Positions 46,984 through 61,634 of a DNA stretch of 64,000 bases are shown in pieces. The notes below the pieces were generated by a model that saw only the letters and a list, made by a program, of their open reading frames with translations, was not told the DNA's origin and made no database searches. The position numbers and the translations under genes are program-made. The DNA comes from Sambucus nigra (lineage: Eukaryota; Streptophyta; Magnoliopsida; Dipsacales; Adoxaceae). Every line of letters starts with the position of its first letter. Within the stretch, counting starts at the first letter, position 1. The DNA lies in NCBI GenBank assembly GCA_949130495.1, contig OX422215.1, forward strand, positions 8,905,302 to 8,969,301, in the 5' to 3' direction.

Positions 46984-47930
46984 CTACCCAAGCGGGTAAA
47001 ACTTTTGAGTACCAAATTCAAAATCAAAGTTATTTACCTTATCCAACCGTTTTTCGAGGAAAATTAGCTCAACTTCTCTCCGAAGGCTTTCCACTTCCAC
47101 TGCATACTCCCTACGATTTTCCTCTAACATCGACTGCTGCAACTGTTGCCTCATTCTCTCCAATGCTCCATCTAATTTACAAAACTCCCTAAATACAACT
47201 TCAGCTGATCTCAGTTGTAAGAGGTTCTTGATTGCATTAAGGGCCTGCAACAGTGTCTTATATTAGCAAACGTACCACATGTAGTACAGGAGTTTAATTT
47301 TAATTTTAATTTTATTTTTATTTTTTTGTGGTGGTGGGTATGGGGTGTTGGGGGGGGGGGGGGGGGGGGGGGGGACTTTTCCCCTGTTGCATAATTAGAC
47401 TGACCTTCTTAGAAGTTCAAAAATTAGATTTATTACTCGCATGTGCTGAAACCCACTTGTACCTTATGCATGCAGAGGAGTAAGTTTAATTATGCAATTA
47501 TTTCAAGGGTAAAAGAAACATTGATTTTATGGTTCCATAATGATCAGAAAATTGCAAATTGAAAAAACAAAATACTAGGAAAACCCGAATTCTAAGCTTT
47601 GGAAATAGAACAGGGGAATTGAATTCCTATTCCATTGTTTGATTGGAAAAAATAAAATTGAAATTGTAGTGGGATTTTAATTGTCAGAAATTTCAATTCC
47701 ATAAATTGAATTTCAAAACAAAAGTAGATAATTAAGGAATCACATTCTTATGAAATTGATTACACATACATACAAACACGTGCGAGAACGCAGAGACTGT
47801 TTCACACACACCCTACACACTTTTCCAACACACAGTTTCACACACTACAACACGCGTGAATTTAGAATTCTTACGAAATTCCAAATAAATTCAGCAACAG
47901 AACCAAATAATTGTTAATTTCACCTTCACT

Positions 47931-48018
<88 letters not shown>

Positions 48019-49111
48019 CAAGTAGAGGTTGGACTTGGTGCATAGGCAAGTGCTTGCCCGCCCAAAGCGATATTTCACGGGTTCAAGTCTTGGAAGCAGC
48101 CTCTCCAATAAATGGAGGTAAGGCTTGTCTACCTCAACCTCTCCCAGACCCTGCTAAAGCAGGAGCTTTGTGCACTGGGCACGACCTTTTTTCTTATATA
48201 TATAACACATGTCCGCATTAGGCCATAAATCGCTGAATCAGCACATTGAAATTGTGCAACATATTTTACCATTCTATCCACTCTTTAATCTAAATTTTTA
48301 ATGATGTGCATGTGAAATAAACAAGGATGACTATTACTTCGTATATGCATTAACAACGGTAATGAAGATAATGCCCAAGAAACACAACCTTCTCCTGAAG
48401 ATCAAGGTCGGTCGATTCCGTTAGATCGACCACAGACTTCAAGAAGAAACGATTGCTGAAAAATGGTGGCTCTACTCTGTCGCTATTTTCAAATTGACAT
48501 TCCGCCAGATCAGCAACAAGAAATATGGATTTTTTTCGTAGTCTGATATCAATACTAGAGTTTCTCAGAATGTCCTACAAAATAAACCAGTAATTACTGC
48601 TGTCAGCCTAGACAATATTTGAAGGAAAGAGAAAGGGTATTTTTTACTACTTAGTACATATGTTAAAAAAAGTAACTAGCATTATTAGACTTTAGTACAT
48701 ATGTTAGAAAAATTAAGACATCCACAGAGAAAAAAGGTACCAAAGTCTAAAAAAATAGCAAATGTACCGAAGTCTAACATGCAAAGTAGGGAAGTTACCA
48801 TAGTTATTTGGAAAGAAAAAAAAAATGAATTGCTTGGGTCACCTGAAGCATCAAGTCTCCAGCTTCTGCATAGAATATTTCTTGGCCACCATAATTATTC
48901 CTGATCAAGGCTGAAATGGCATATAATGCTTTTATGGCTTCTTCGACGAAACTAGATTTTACCATCATTATTAGCTTTGCTAATGCTCCGAGTTCGAGAA
49001 CCTAAGACCCTCAAATTATATACATCAGTATATGCAACTCGCAGTTAATTCGAACCAACCCAAATGGGCATTCTTTCAGAGTTTTTAAAAATGCACATTA
49101 TACACTAAAGA

Positions 49112-49158
<47 letters not shown>

Positions 49159-52100
49159 AATACGGGAACCTCTTAAGCGGGACCCAAAAAACAGACCTCC
49201 TTTTTTTGAGGTAAATGAAAGAATTTTTTAACCAACTTTGAGATCATCTCCAAAAAATTTCATCAAAATCAATTCGGAAGTTGGTGAGATGATCATCAAA
49301 AGTTTCGATGGCCAAAAATGCACACATATTTATCAATCTTGCATTTTTTCCACTTTCATATTGAATTTTTAAATCAAATTTTGTGGAGATAGTCTCCACA
49401 TTATGAAGATTATCTCCACCAAATATGGTTTTATAAACCCATTCCTTTAAACCCCACCCCCCTCTTAAACAAAGGGAGGTCCTTTTTCCATCCATTTTCA
49501 CAGTCCGCTTACATATAGATATAATATATATACAGGTAGTCTCTTGTAAGGACCTCATACATACATACCCCCCCCCCCCCCGTACAAACCATTTTTTTAA
49601 AAGAGTAAAAAATTGAATTTTTTAATGATTTTTTTTGTAGATGATCTCCATAGTTATTGAATGAGATGCAAAAATAATGAATATGTGCATTTTTTGCCTT
49701 TGAAATTTTTTATGATCATCTCACCCACTTTTGGATTGAATTTTTTTACCAACTTTTTTGTAGATGATCTCCTCACTATCGAGATCATCCCAAATGAAAT
49801 CATCAAAATTCAATTTTTACTATTTTAAGAAGATGGTCCACCCAGGGCTCCGCACCGTCTCAGGTTTGCACCTGAGATGGCCTATATATATATATATATA
49901 TGCATTTCTATGTTGACCAAGAGATATGTATCTGCGTACCTGCTTCTGAACAACAGGGTTATTTTGACTGGCTTGACCAAGAATCCATGCAGAAGTTGTC
50001 CTTATCACTGGATTAGAGTTACTAAGTTCTCCTATGACGACAGCAAAGCCACCAAGTTTGTGCAAATCTGGCAAAGACCAATAACATCATGTAAGCTGTT
50101 TATATAACAGAGAAAGCAATTCCACCCGGTAGTATGTTATAAACTTAAAACACTTGACCACACAATCATTGTTACTCGACTAGGACCATATGGTCAAAAC
50201 ATTTGGCTTCCGAAATACTAATAAAGTCAGTTTAGACAGATTAATTCTGAAACTAGCTTTTCATCACTTGAACCAAATTGCTTAAGCCCAGGGAGCAAAC
50301 AAAAAATACACTTCCAACTACACAAAAAAAGCAATTATTGCACATACCAATTGCATTATCTATCGACTCAACAAGCATCAAAAGTTCTTGTAATGCACGA
50401 TTACGATCTTCCGAAGTCAGAGATGAATTTTTCAAGTCATCTATTGCAATTTGCATCAACTGTGCATCTGACGGCATTTTCAGATTCTCCATCAGTTCCT
50501 GAAGGCAATAGCAATGAAAAAAATCTCCTTATGACAATGACACATCAAAAGAATAAAACAGAGGGCAAAGATGTACTCATTAAGAGTTGTACACTATAGC
50601 AGGGAACGACGCAGCGGTTATGAGCGTCATAATTGTATATGTGGATAACCCATGTCAAATCAAGGAAAATCACACGCATCAAGTCCAGTTCTTCTATTTT
50701 TTTTTTTATCACTAACAAGGATTGCAGACAAGAAGTACTCTATCAGATACAACAAAAAATCAAAAAAAAATCGAGCATTTATGCAATTAATTTCTGGACA
50801 TTTTCCTTCTGGGGCAGTACAAATACGAGCATGATGCAAGAACAATAAACAGGCCTATGTTGATCTTTAAACTGCCGTTCACGGTCAAGATTAGGAGATC
50901 TCTGTGTTCGTGATAGTCCCACTCAGTTTTATTTTCTTCAATCTGATGACAGGAGTGGTGGTGGGTAGCATTTAAGTTAGGTTTGTAGAGTTATGACTAT
51001 TTTGTAGCTGAGTATATATCTTAAATTTAAATGTATTTTGGCCTTGAATGTTCTTAGGGGGTTAAATCAAATTATAAAATAAAGGCTTTTTTAACGGAAG
51101 TCAAACGGTGTCAAATATACAGGGATAAGTCGAAGGATTACTGAAATAGGTGGTTATGTCAAATTACGCACTAAGAATGGGGTAAAGTAAAGAAAAACTT
51201 ACTAATATTTTCTAGGCTATACCCTCACCTCACTAATTAAATACCTTAAAGAATACCCTTATTCTATCCGCAAGTAAGCTAACAAAATTAAATAACAATT
51301 ACACACAAAATTGGACTTGTATTGGGTCAATTACACGTGCCACAGCATATTCTCCATAAAAATATCATTCCCCTCTCCTTCAAAAAAGCTCATCCTCAAA
51401 ATTTATGGGAAAAATGAATGCGACCATGCCAAAGAAACATGTCTTAGAATACTTGGGCACCTCAATTTTCGCCTACAATGATGTTCAACCATATTCTAGT
51501 GACGAAAATTAATTTAGTGTCTACTGAAATTATTAAAACTTTGGGACACCCAGAATATTAAACCCCAAGAAAGTCCACACAATGATTGCCAAAACCTTTC
51601 AACTCACCTCTAGAGTACAGTGGGCTTGCCGCCTATAAAACCAGCCCAATTCCCATTACAATCAAGACCCACACCAGCTGAGGAACGTGATAGACCACAA
51701 GTAAAAGCATATCTCCGTTAAACCTACGGTTCACATAAAATACTCCGATCCAAATTCTCTAGGCCCGTAGCCAAACAACAACAACACCCCACCCACCCCA
51801 CCCCGCCCCGCCCGGGCACCTCAATTTTCGCCTACAATGATGTTCAACCATATTCTAGTGACGAAAATTAATTTAGTGTCTACTGAAATTATTAAAACTT
51901 TGGGACACCCAGAATATTAAACCCCAAGAAAGTCCACACAATGATTGCCAAAACCTTTCAACTCACCTCTAGAGTACAGTGGGCTTGCCGCCTATAAAAC
52001 CAGCCCAATTCCCATTACAATCAAGACCCACACCAGCTGAGGAACGTGATAGACCACAAGTAAAAGCATATCTCCGTTAAAACTACGGTTCACATAAAAA

Positions 52101-55100
52101 ACTCCGATCCAAATTCTCTAGGCCCGTAGCCAAACAACAACAACACCCCACCCACCCCACCCCGCCCCGCCCGCCCTCAATGCATGTGCAACTTTTACAA
52201 CTAAACAGGTCACCAGCTTCATTAATGCCCCAGCCAAACACATCACGTTCACTCCGGTCCAGATGTTGGATTAATTAAGGAGCACCCCACTCTTCTCTAG
52301 TCTTTGCCTCATTGAAACAAATGCCATAGCCTCTTGATCCAGATTTGTTTTCATGACAAGATCTCCCTCTGCCACTTCTCGTGACAGCTAAGCTTTCGTT
52401 CTTTCAGATTAATTGCAGCAAAGAGAAATCAACAGTACAAACAATGGGGGATTTTTGGTACTAGGGTTTCAAATTTATATAGCAATTTACTAACCAGGAA
52501 TTACAGCCTTCAAGCTACAACACCGCTTCCCTCCAATTATTCACAGTAGACGAAACGTCCCAATTCGAAAGGGAACTACATTAATTTGCAATGGAGAAGC
52601 AAGTTAACACTTTCACTGCAACTGTTGCACAAGATGAAACAATGGGAAGACAATAGAAAATTCCGCCTCTACCTTGAATAAAATAACAAGTGTTCAACCT
52701 GACTTTGAAGCCACCCATGCAAAGACTTGTTCCCTGGAAGGTATCCCTACCTTCCAAGTCATTTTGTAAGGATCAATTTTTTAAAAAGGCGAGTCCAACA
52801 AAGTGAATTTTTATTTGGTTACAAAGTTCACCAAAATGTTAAAGAAGGATTTACAGGAAAATCCCCCGACAGGGCAGCCCACCCTTCTATTTAGAATACT
52901 AAAGAAATCCCACAATTAAACTGATTCGATAAAGGGCCTAAAGGCATTTTGATCAAAAGATAACCAATAAAATTATGAAAGTGTCGGTTGAAAGAAGTCT
53001 CACCCACCCAAATACCCTTCCAAAATGTTTTTTCCAACCACTACCCACAAAGACCTAGATATTATTGAGATAAGAGCCCGACCATTGAAAAACAAAATCT
53101 ATGGGGAGTGGAAAGTACCTGTCTCTACAAAAAAAATATCAAAATAAAAGGCGGTGATCGATTAAAAAAACAATCCATGTCACCAGTGCAACATCATCAA
53201 AAAACAAATTCATAATCAAAACGACCATCAGATATCCAACAATGTACCAAGTGATGAAGCGTCTCTATACAATAAGCAATGTATATATTGTATAATATGC
53301 GATATAATAAATATATATAATACAATATTGTCTCTTTGGAGGACACAAGGCGGTGATCGATACAATCGCCGGAGATGTCATCAATCGTCGGCAAGGTCCG
53401 GCGAATGAGTTAGGGCCTGAGGAGCTGCCATTTGATTAGAATAGGGCTTGGAGGCACTGTGTTCGGGTTGACAAGGAGGTACGAAATGTTTAAGGCTAAA
53501 CGGTTCTTATTTTTCCATTTCTATTTTTAACTTCTTTTTTTAATCGATCTGTTTTTTAAGAACAAAAAAGTTGACCATACTCCTCTTTTACATGAAGCAT
53601 ATTCTTCAGAAGCCCTGGGGCAATAAGCCTTGAGGCGGCCGACTCAACCTCTAAAGCCATAAGCCTCAAGTTTACACGGATGTTGAGCCTTGAGACTTAT
53701 CTAGTGATGAATCATCTCTATACAATAGGCAATGTATATATTGTATAATCTACAGAATGTATATATTGTCTATTTTAATGGACACGAGGCGACGATCAAT
53801 ACAATCACAGGAGATGTCATCAATCGTCGGCGAGGTCCGGAGAAGGAGTTAGGACTTGGAGGAGCTGTGTTTTGGTTGGAATAGGGCTTGGAGGATCTTT
53901 GTTTGGCTTGACGATGAGGCAGGAAATGCTTGGGGATACAAGTGTAAATGACTCTTATTTTTCCTTTTCTATTTTTAACTTATTTTTTTAACCAGTCTCT
54001 TTTTGAAGAACAAAAGAATTGATCATACTCCTCTTTTACACAAGGCATACGCCTCATAAGCCCAGAGGCAATAAGCCTTGAGGCGGCCAACTCAATCCAT
54101 AAAGGCGCAAGCCTCAATTTTACACTTTGAGGCTTTCACCACCTCACCTCAAGGCGCGCCTCAATTTGACTTTTTAAACATTGGTCAAACAAACTCCCCA
54201 GAAACAGAGGTTCATCTTCATTGTTATATGCTGATTTTGACTATATCAAATTGACTCAAGGATCCGGAACTATAGCCAGTGCCCGGTTCAACAATATGAG
54301 AAACAGAAGGTAATTTTTAAACTGTTTTATTGCTGAGGGCTCAAAAATAGGGAATTTCTTTTGTTCCCATATCCATTTTTTGTTGTTCCTTTCCTTCAAA
54401 AATTCTTTCATTCCACGACGACCAAAAGGTGGCTAATACAGCACATCTCCATTGGCAGTTTGCTTTAAATTTGTTCACAATGTATTCCAGCTCCATAACC
54501 AGAAATCAGCCCCTTCTTCAGGTAAAACTCCAAAGATATTCAATTCCTTGAAAACCTCGTTACACAAGAAGAAAGAGTATGGGACACCAAAGGCAAAGGT
54601 GATTCATAACATCATGAAGGGGATAGACATTTAACAGCCTTCTCACTTATAACATATCCAAGGTGTTAACTTTACACACTGGCTACAGCCCAAGAAAAAA
54701 CATATATCTAAATGAGATTCCAGATGTCCAAATCCCTTTAACCGTTTACAAAAGAGCAAATGATGGATTGGCAATCAAGTAATGAAAGTAAGTAAGATCC
54801 ACAAGAGAAACCCTCACTATTCATATTCCATTTCCTTCTGTTTCAACATGTTCCCTACCTTCAAAGGGACGCACTGACGAAAGGTTTCAAATCCATGGGA
54901 TGTAAATTCCCAAGCATTCCTGTAAGAACATCTATCCAGGTTTTTGGAATCCATCCTATCTAGCTTAATAATTTTACACGCAGGACTCTGTCTCTCTCTA
55001 GAAAATCTGCATGACCATTTTCCAAAAAGGGACTAGTTTCTTGAGATTAAGTTGCTAATGTCTAATCCTGCATTTTCTTTTGATTTTGAAACTTAATTCC

Positions 55101-58100
55101 CTTCAATTAAGTGATCTTTGTTCCCTTTCACATTCCTCCCAAAGAAAGTATCTCGTTCTTTTGTCAATAAGTTAGACATTTCAACAAGTAATTTAAAAAA
55201 ATAGTTAGAGATAAGTTAAAGATTTCTTCGTGGTCCCAAGTGGAAGCAGCAAAATGATTGCAATTATAAACCTCATCTTTTTTTGTTGCTCTCAGGACTA
55301 ATGTTTCCATTAAGCTGTAGGCTTAATACGAGTTGGGGCTAACACATATGGACTTTATTTGATGATGAATTTAGAAAGGGGTGGGCTTAACCCCCTTGGA
55401 AGCCTAAATTTAATTTTCAGTCCCAAATCTAAAGAAAATTTGAGGTTGTCTTCAAGAAGAAATTAAATCACAAGAAGTCGTGCGCACCAGAGTATTCCAA
55501 GCTTCTGTTAGCGCTGCCCCGGATTATCGTCTTTTCAGTTAGAGAACACACGCTTTCAAAGGAGGGGTGTAAGATGTGAATTAAAAATGCAAGGGGATTA
55601 ATTGTAATATCTTTTAGTTGTACACCTTTATTTTTGCTTTTATTAGTAATATTATAGTTGGCCTAATCTTATAAATGTACTCAATCCTCATTGGGATGGG
55701 AGAATTTTTGGCGTGTAAATAAAATTTCCGATTCGTGATTGTCTTTTCTCTCTTCTTTGGATCCAATTGGTGGTTTTTGCATCATTGTTGGAAGGATAAT
55801 ATGGATAATGATCATTTGTGGATTTAGTGGGGTAAGTCGATTGTAAGCTACTTAAGACATGAGATCGAAGAACGAATTCCTCACAAACATAAACAACTTT
55901 TTTTCCCATTCGTCCAATCTTAAATTGACTTTTTCCAAACCTAGATGCCAAAAGTTTTATGACAAAAGGTTACTTCCAAGAGTCAAAACCAAGTAAAAAT
56001 CCAATCCTTAAATATGTTATAATTATGTATTCTACTAAACAATTCTGCTTTATTTCATTATATATATATATATATATTTTAAAAAGAGGGGTGAACCTGG
56101 AGCAACGGTAAGGTTGCCTCATTGTGACCAGGAAGTCACAGATTTAAGTCGCGGAAACAGCCTCTCTGCATATACTACAGGGTAAGGCTGCGTACATCTA
56201 ACCCCCCCCCCCCTCCCAGTACCCCGCAGTGGTGGGAGCCTCGTGCACTGAGTTTGTCATTTTATATATTTCAAAAAGATATATGTTATACGTATCCCTA
56301 GCATAGTGTATCCTACATTTTGTAAAAAATAACATATTGCGTATCCAGAATATTGTAGTATCTCGCATCACATGTCAATTCAGTGCTTCATAGGCAGACA
56401 CCCCCGGGTCAAACACCAAATTGCAACAATAACGCCATGGACCGAGCCTTCCATACGGTTACATCCTACTTGATTGGCTTTCGCCAGATTGATGACGAGG
56501 GTGGTGGTTTGCACATATCGACAGTAAGGTAGAATGATTGAATCCCATGTTTGATTTTATCCTTTTTCTCTTCTTTCTCTCTGATTTTACCCGGGCCATA
56601 ATGGGGTCACAAATCGAAAGATTCCACTCTCCGTCTCCTTTTCATTTTGTTCTTCTCCATTGCATCCCTAAAGTTGTAGTTCCCCTCCCTTCTCGGTTTG
56701 TGAAGGTGATCTGAGGGAATGGGGGTGGAGGGCAGGGTTGGCCTGGTACAAAACAAGATTGGATTTGCCAGCGAGTTGGTAAATGCATGGCTGGGATATT
56801 GACTGAGAAAAGGAAGAAAAAAAACTTAAATTTCGACAAAATCAGGATTTATTGGTTCTTCTTCTCAGCTCTACGTTCCTTGATTTGATTTCCACCATCA
56901 TCAAGGATATAGCCCCCTGTAAGGCAACCATTCGATTTCGATTTTGAAACTTAAAAGATTTGATTCCTCTTCCTAAGAGCATTAATGGTGAGAGCAATGG
57001 GAGGACACACACACACACCATGGAGCTCACCTCGATCTGATATCAATTTGATGCAAACACCACCAATTGGATTCAAAGAAGAGAGAAAAGACAATCACAA
57101 ATTTGAAATCTTATTAACAAGCCAAAAATTTCCCCCATCCCAATGGAGAATGAGTACAATTATAGGCCAAGGCTAACTATAAAAGCAAGAAAATAAAAGA
57201 GTACAACTAAGCTCGCATCAAACAAACTCCTGAGAGATGTTTTTATAGAAGACACCAAGTTATCAAATTTATTACCCTCAAAGGCGTGAATTGCAATTGT
57301 AAGATTTATACACCTTTACCTAGTATGAAGCCTTCCAAATCAAACTTGTATCTTTTGCCACAATCCAAATCAAAACTTCTGTTGACGTAATAAACAATAA
57401 AGGGGATGGCGGGTAAATTTGTCTTAATCCCCAAATCCCTTGAATTTACCTCTTGGCCAACCATTCACAATGACCAAAACACTGACCAAGTTCACGCAAC
57501 CCATAGTCTAATTCCTCCAATGATAAATGAAGCATTTTTCCTCATAAGAACGTCAACGAAATTCAAAGTCACATGGTCATAGGCCTTTCAAAATCTATTC
57601 TAAAGACAATGCCCTCTTTTTCTAGCTTTATTATACTCATTTGTCATTAGACCCAATCTAAAATTTACCTCCCCTCAACAAATGGCCTTACAAAACTGAT
57701 TTCTCACAACATCTTCCTTGACATGATTGAAAGAATTTTGCCAAAACCTTATGCAAGTCAGTCACCAAACTGTCTCTAAAATCTTTCAACTTCATTGAGT
57801 TTTGGTTTTTAGATTTGGACAAATGTGTGTTCAACTCGCACAATCATTTTATTATCCTTCTAATGCAATTCCTTGGAAAACCTCATTAACTTTATCTTGA
57901 TGCTTCCCAACAATCCTCTTGCATAGCCATGTTTGAAGCCATCTGACACACAGACTTGTCTATACAACGGTCCCAAATGGACGCTTCAACCAAGTCGTTT
58001 CACTTGCCCCGATTGAAGTCCACTTATCACATTCTCTTGCCCTTCTACTCACATAGAATTTTTCAAAATATCCTTTCAACCTCTTCATTCCTCTCAGCAA

Positions 58101-61100
58101 TGCTTCCATCCTCCCTTTCAAGCTTACAAATCAATTTATCGCTTTTTTTGGACTGTATTGGCCTTTTGGTTCCATGATCTTTTCTTTGAGAAAAAATTTC
58201 TATAATTAATTTTTAAGATAACATCTATGTTTTCTTTTGACTCCATTGATCAAGATGTTTTTCATTCTAGAAATTCCAATTATCATTTCAATGGTTGCAC
58301 TTCTTTCAGTCTCAAATCACCAAAAACATCCATGTACTACACCAAATTTGTTCTTGGATTCTTAAGCTCTCAAATTTCTAGGAATTCAAATCCCTCCCAC
58401 TCCTACACTTAACGAGCTTCCCAACATGTTCTGAAAGTGGGTTTACACTTCATATTTTCCAACCACATATTTTCAGATTAAATGGATCGGGTCCGCATTT
58501 TACTTCAGTGGAGTACAACACAAGTAGAAAGCGGTCAGAGGTGATTTGATATCTCACCTCTTAACTCCAACCACCACCCCTGGTGAAGAGGAATTTACCA
58601 ATACCTGAGCGCACCACATTCTCTCTCGAATTAGACCAAGTGAAACATACATTACACAAGCATGTATAAAAAACTCCATCTCACATATAAGAAAATCAAA
58701 TTCTCTCATACTCCTAGTCATCCCCTACATGACCATCCCGTTAGTCGTCTCACAACATTAGAAATTTAGAATCGCCTCCCAGACACTATTGTGGAATACA
58801 AAGCCCATATAACCCCGCTATTTCCTCCCAAAACTCCTTTCTATCTTTATGTAAAATGCCAAAATCAACTAACCTACCTAAATTGTTTCAACATTAATGA
58901 TCTTCCCTGTGAACGCCAATAACACCAACTCCTTGAACTTTATCACCCATAATCTTAAGTGAATCTTATCTTTTTTAGTTTCATGAAGCACCACTAAGTC
59001 TACTTATTCTTTAAAGCACCAGAAGTGATGGGTAATTTTAGGTTACAGTCCAAAATTTTCCATATTGTGACCTTGGGGTCCATTTTCACTTTCTGCAATA
59101 CTATTTAATATTTTTTGAGACACTTTTTGTCTCTCAAAAGTGTGCATTTCGTAAAAAGTGAAGATGGACCCCAAAGTGCAAATATGCAAAATTTGGACCC
59201 TAACCTATAATTAAACATAGCTATTGGACCACAAAATACAAATAACACTTTCCTTAGCATTTTGTCTGTCATAATTAATTTCTGAAATTAAACGTTAAGT
59301 TCTCTTTCACCCCCTTATATTCCAGCTTAAAATTCTCCCATTGACTTTTTAGAACCCTTATTAACTGCATAATTAAAGGCCACTCCCCAAGTTCCACCAC
59401 AATCAATAATCCTACACATGTTTTGTTTCTTGTATTTGATGCCTTCAGCTCAAATCAAACAACGCCACCTTGCGGCACTTCGGCATTGAATAATATACAA
59501 ATGTGTGGCATTGGGTAGAAGCAATGTTACCTGGAAAATGAATCAAAAGGACTGGTACTGAACTAGTAGATAGGAGTGTAAACGGATCGGATTCGGATCC
59601 ATATCCATTTATGTTAAACGGTTTCGGATCCGATCCATTTATTAATCGGATCGGATTAGGCAAATTCAAATCCATATCCGTTTATGTTAAACGGATTCAG
59701 ATCCGATCCGATTATCCGTTTATGTTAAACTTGATTTGCAATATTTTTACTTTCAACTCTTATTTCATAAATTTATTTTGCAAATGTTCCAAAAAAACAG
59801 ATAATGAAATAAAGAACTATTATAATAAATATTTAAAATATTATTAAATACAATATATATTAACTAAAAATATTATATATATATATTAAAAATATTAATC
59901 GGATCGGATTATTAACGGATCGGAGTATATGAATCCAAATCCACTCCATTTAATAAACGGGTAATCGGGTATTCGGATTTTAAGCATGATTCATATCCAC
60001 TTAAATGGATCGGATTCGGATAAAACCCGATCCATTGACAGACCTACTAGTACATACGGTTGAGTGAGTTGTAGATCCAAATGCGGTTGAAATGGTAGTA
60101 GCATTCCTTCCATATCATGAGCTAGATAAGCATATGTAGTATGAGACATGCATGCCGATTAGCAGAATTTCACATTTCACACAGAGGCAGAGCATACAAT
60201 GTATACAACGTAAAAACGGAGCAATCCCCGTTCTCTTTACGGATGCATAGATAGAAATCCTAGAAATCGTTCCCTCCCGGCCCTACCTCTTCTAGCCTCT
60301 TTGAAGATCTTCTTAGGGTGGGCAAAAAGGGTGAAGCCACTTTTGCAAACGAGTAGGTGGTACACTATTGTCCTTAGTGTGTGGTACGTTTAGGGTAGGA
60401 TTAGTTAAGATGCATTGTTTCAAGTTTGCAGTTTTCTTCAAACTATTATTTAGATCATTTTAGATAGTACATCCAACCCATATACTCAATTTTTTATTTA
60501 TTTAAATTGGGTTTTTGTATAAGACACTTGGTATTATTACCTAAATTTCTGTACATCTGCTCAGGATGGAGCAAATTGAGAGAGCTTTGTAACATACATG
60601 GCTCATATTCTCGTTTTCCCTTGTTATTCCATTTTTTTCTTCCAAACATAAGCTCACATGCAAGATTTGTAGATCAGAGACACTAAAGTACCCCAAAAGG
60701 GTACGTGACATCTAAAACGCAGTACACGGGTGAAGAAATTTGCTGGTAACATTGGGTAGAAATTAAAATGAAAAAAAAAATAACATTGGTCCCTACTAAG
60801 TTAATAAACATTAAATGGGAAATCGATAAAACTTCTCATCGGGGAAATAACATTATTAATATGACACAACAAAAATAACAAGATATAGATACAATAAGAG
60901 AAACTAATTTAGAACCAAAATGTTAACTAAAGAAAGAAAACCCAAATGCTCCTAGCAATGATTTATATTCTTGTTGGAGTAAAAAAAAAAAGTAACTGCC
61001 CAGCCTACTATATTCAAATCACAAGATCATTTGCCCTACTATTAACCCTTTTATACAGTTTGGATGATGTGGGAAAAAAATATGTACAAAATTTGTTTGT

Positions 61101-61433
61101 TAGATTTTTTCTCTTGAACATTATAATCTTACCTTTATTTCCAGGCGACGTTTGTTTAGGTCATCAGGAGGTAAGCGTTGGACTTCTTCTGCCTTTTCCT
61201 GTAACTTTGCAGGATTTGAATGGCCTGACATAATTGCAAGAAATAACAACCTTTTTAATACATCCACATAAGATATTAGTTGTAGAAATATATATATATA
61301 CAGTCCTGCTCTTGTGCGGACCAGTCCGTATTTTAAGAGTGTGGACCGAACATGTGTCACCTGGCAGCGCACCGTCAGGTAACATATGTCCGGTCCGCAT
61401 TCTTAAAATGCGGACTGGTCCGCACAAGAGCAT

Positions 61434-61511
<78 letters not shown>

Positions 61512-61528
61512 TTATATATATGTGTGTG

Positions 61529-61577
<49 letters not shown>

Positions 61578-61586
61578 TTATATATA

Positions 61587-61634
<48 letters not shown>

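Larger units (their letters stand above)
47245..48388 (-). other. Host gene intron 6 (1144 bp)
   Basis: Contains a G25 homopolymer (47350-47374), fold-back element 7c, a (TA)n(GATA)n tract and an Au-like SINE. The introns between (50068-50347, 49002-49939, 48575-48842) are 280, 938 and 268 bp; only the 938-bp one carries repeats. Confidence 0.85.
50499..61132 (-). other. Host gene intron 2 (about 10.6 kb)
   Basis: Exceptionally long for a plant intron. From right to left it holds a hAT-like element (59571-60046), L1 LINE remains (57180-59030), a long inverted repeat (55614-57214) with an Au-like SINE inside (56088-56263), more L1 sequence (54380-55145), a doubled 400-450-bp segment (53232-54130), a 359-bp tandem duplication (51455-52172) and unassigned AT-rich sequence (60055-61132, 50590-51450). 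Confidence 0.85.

Noticed and set aside
50278..50599. Plus-strand open frames over exon 3 of the host gene
   Set aside because: Antisense shadows of a well-supported exon with conserved family residues on the minus strand.
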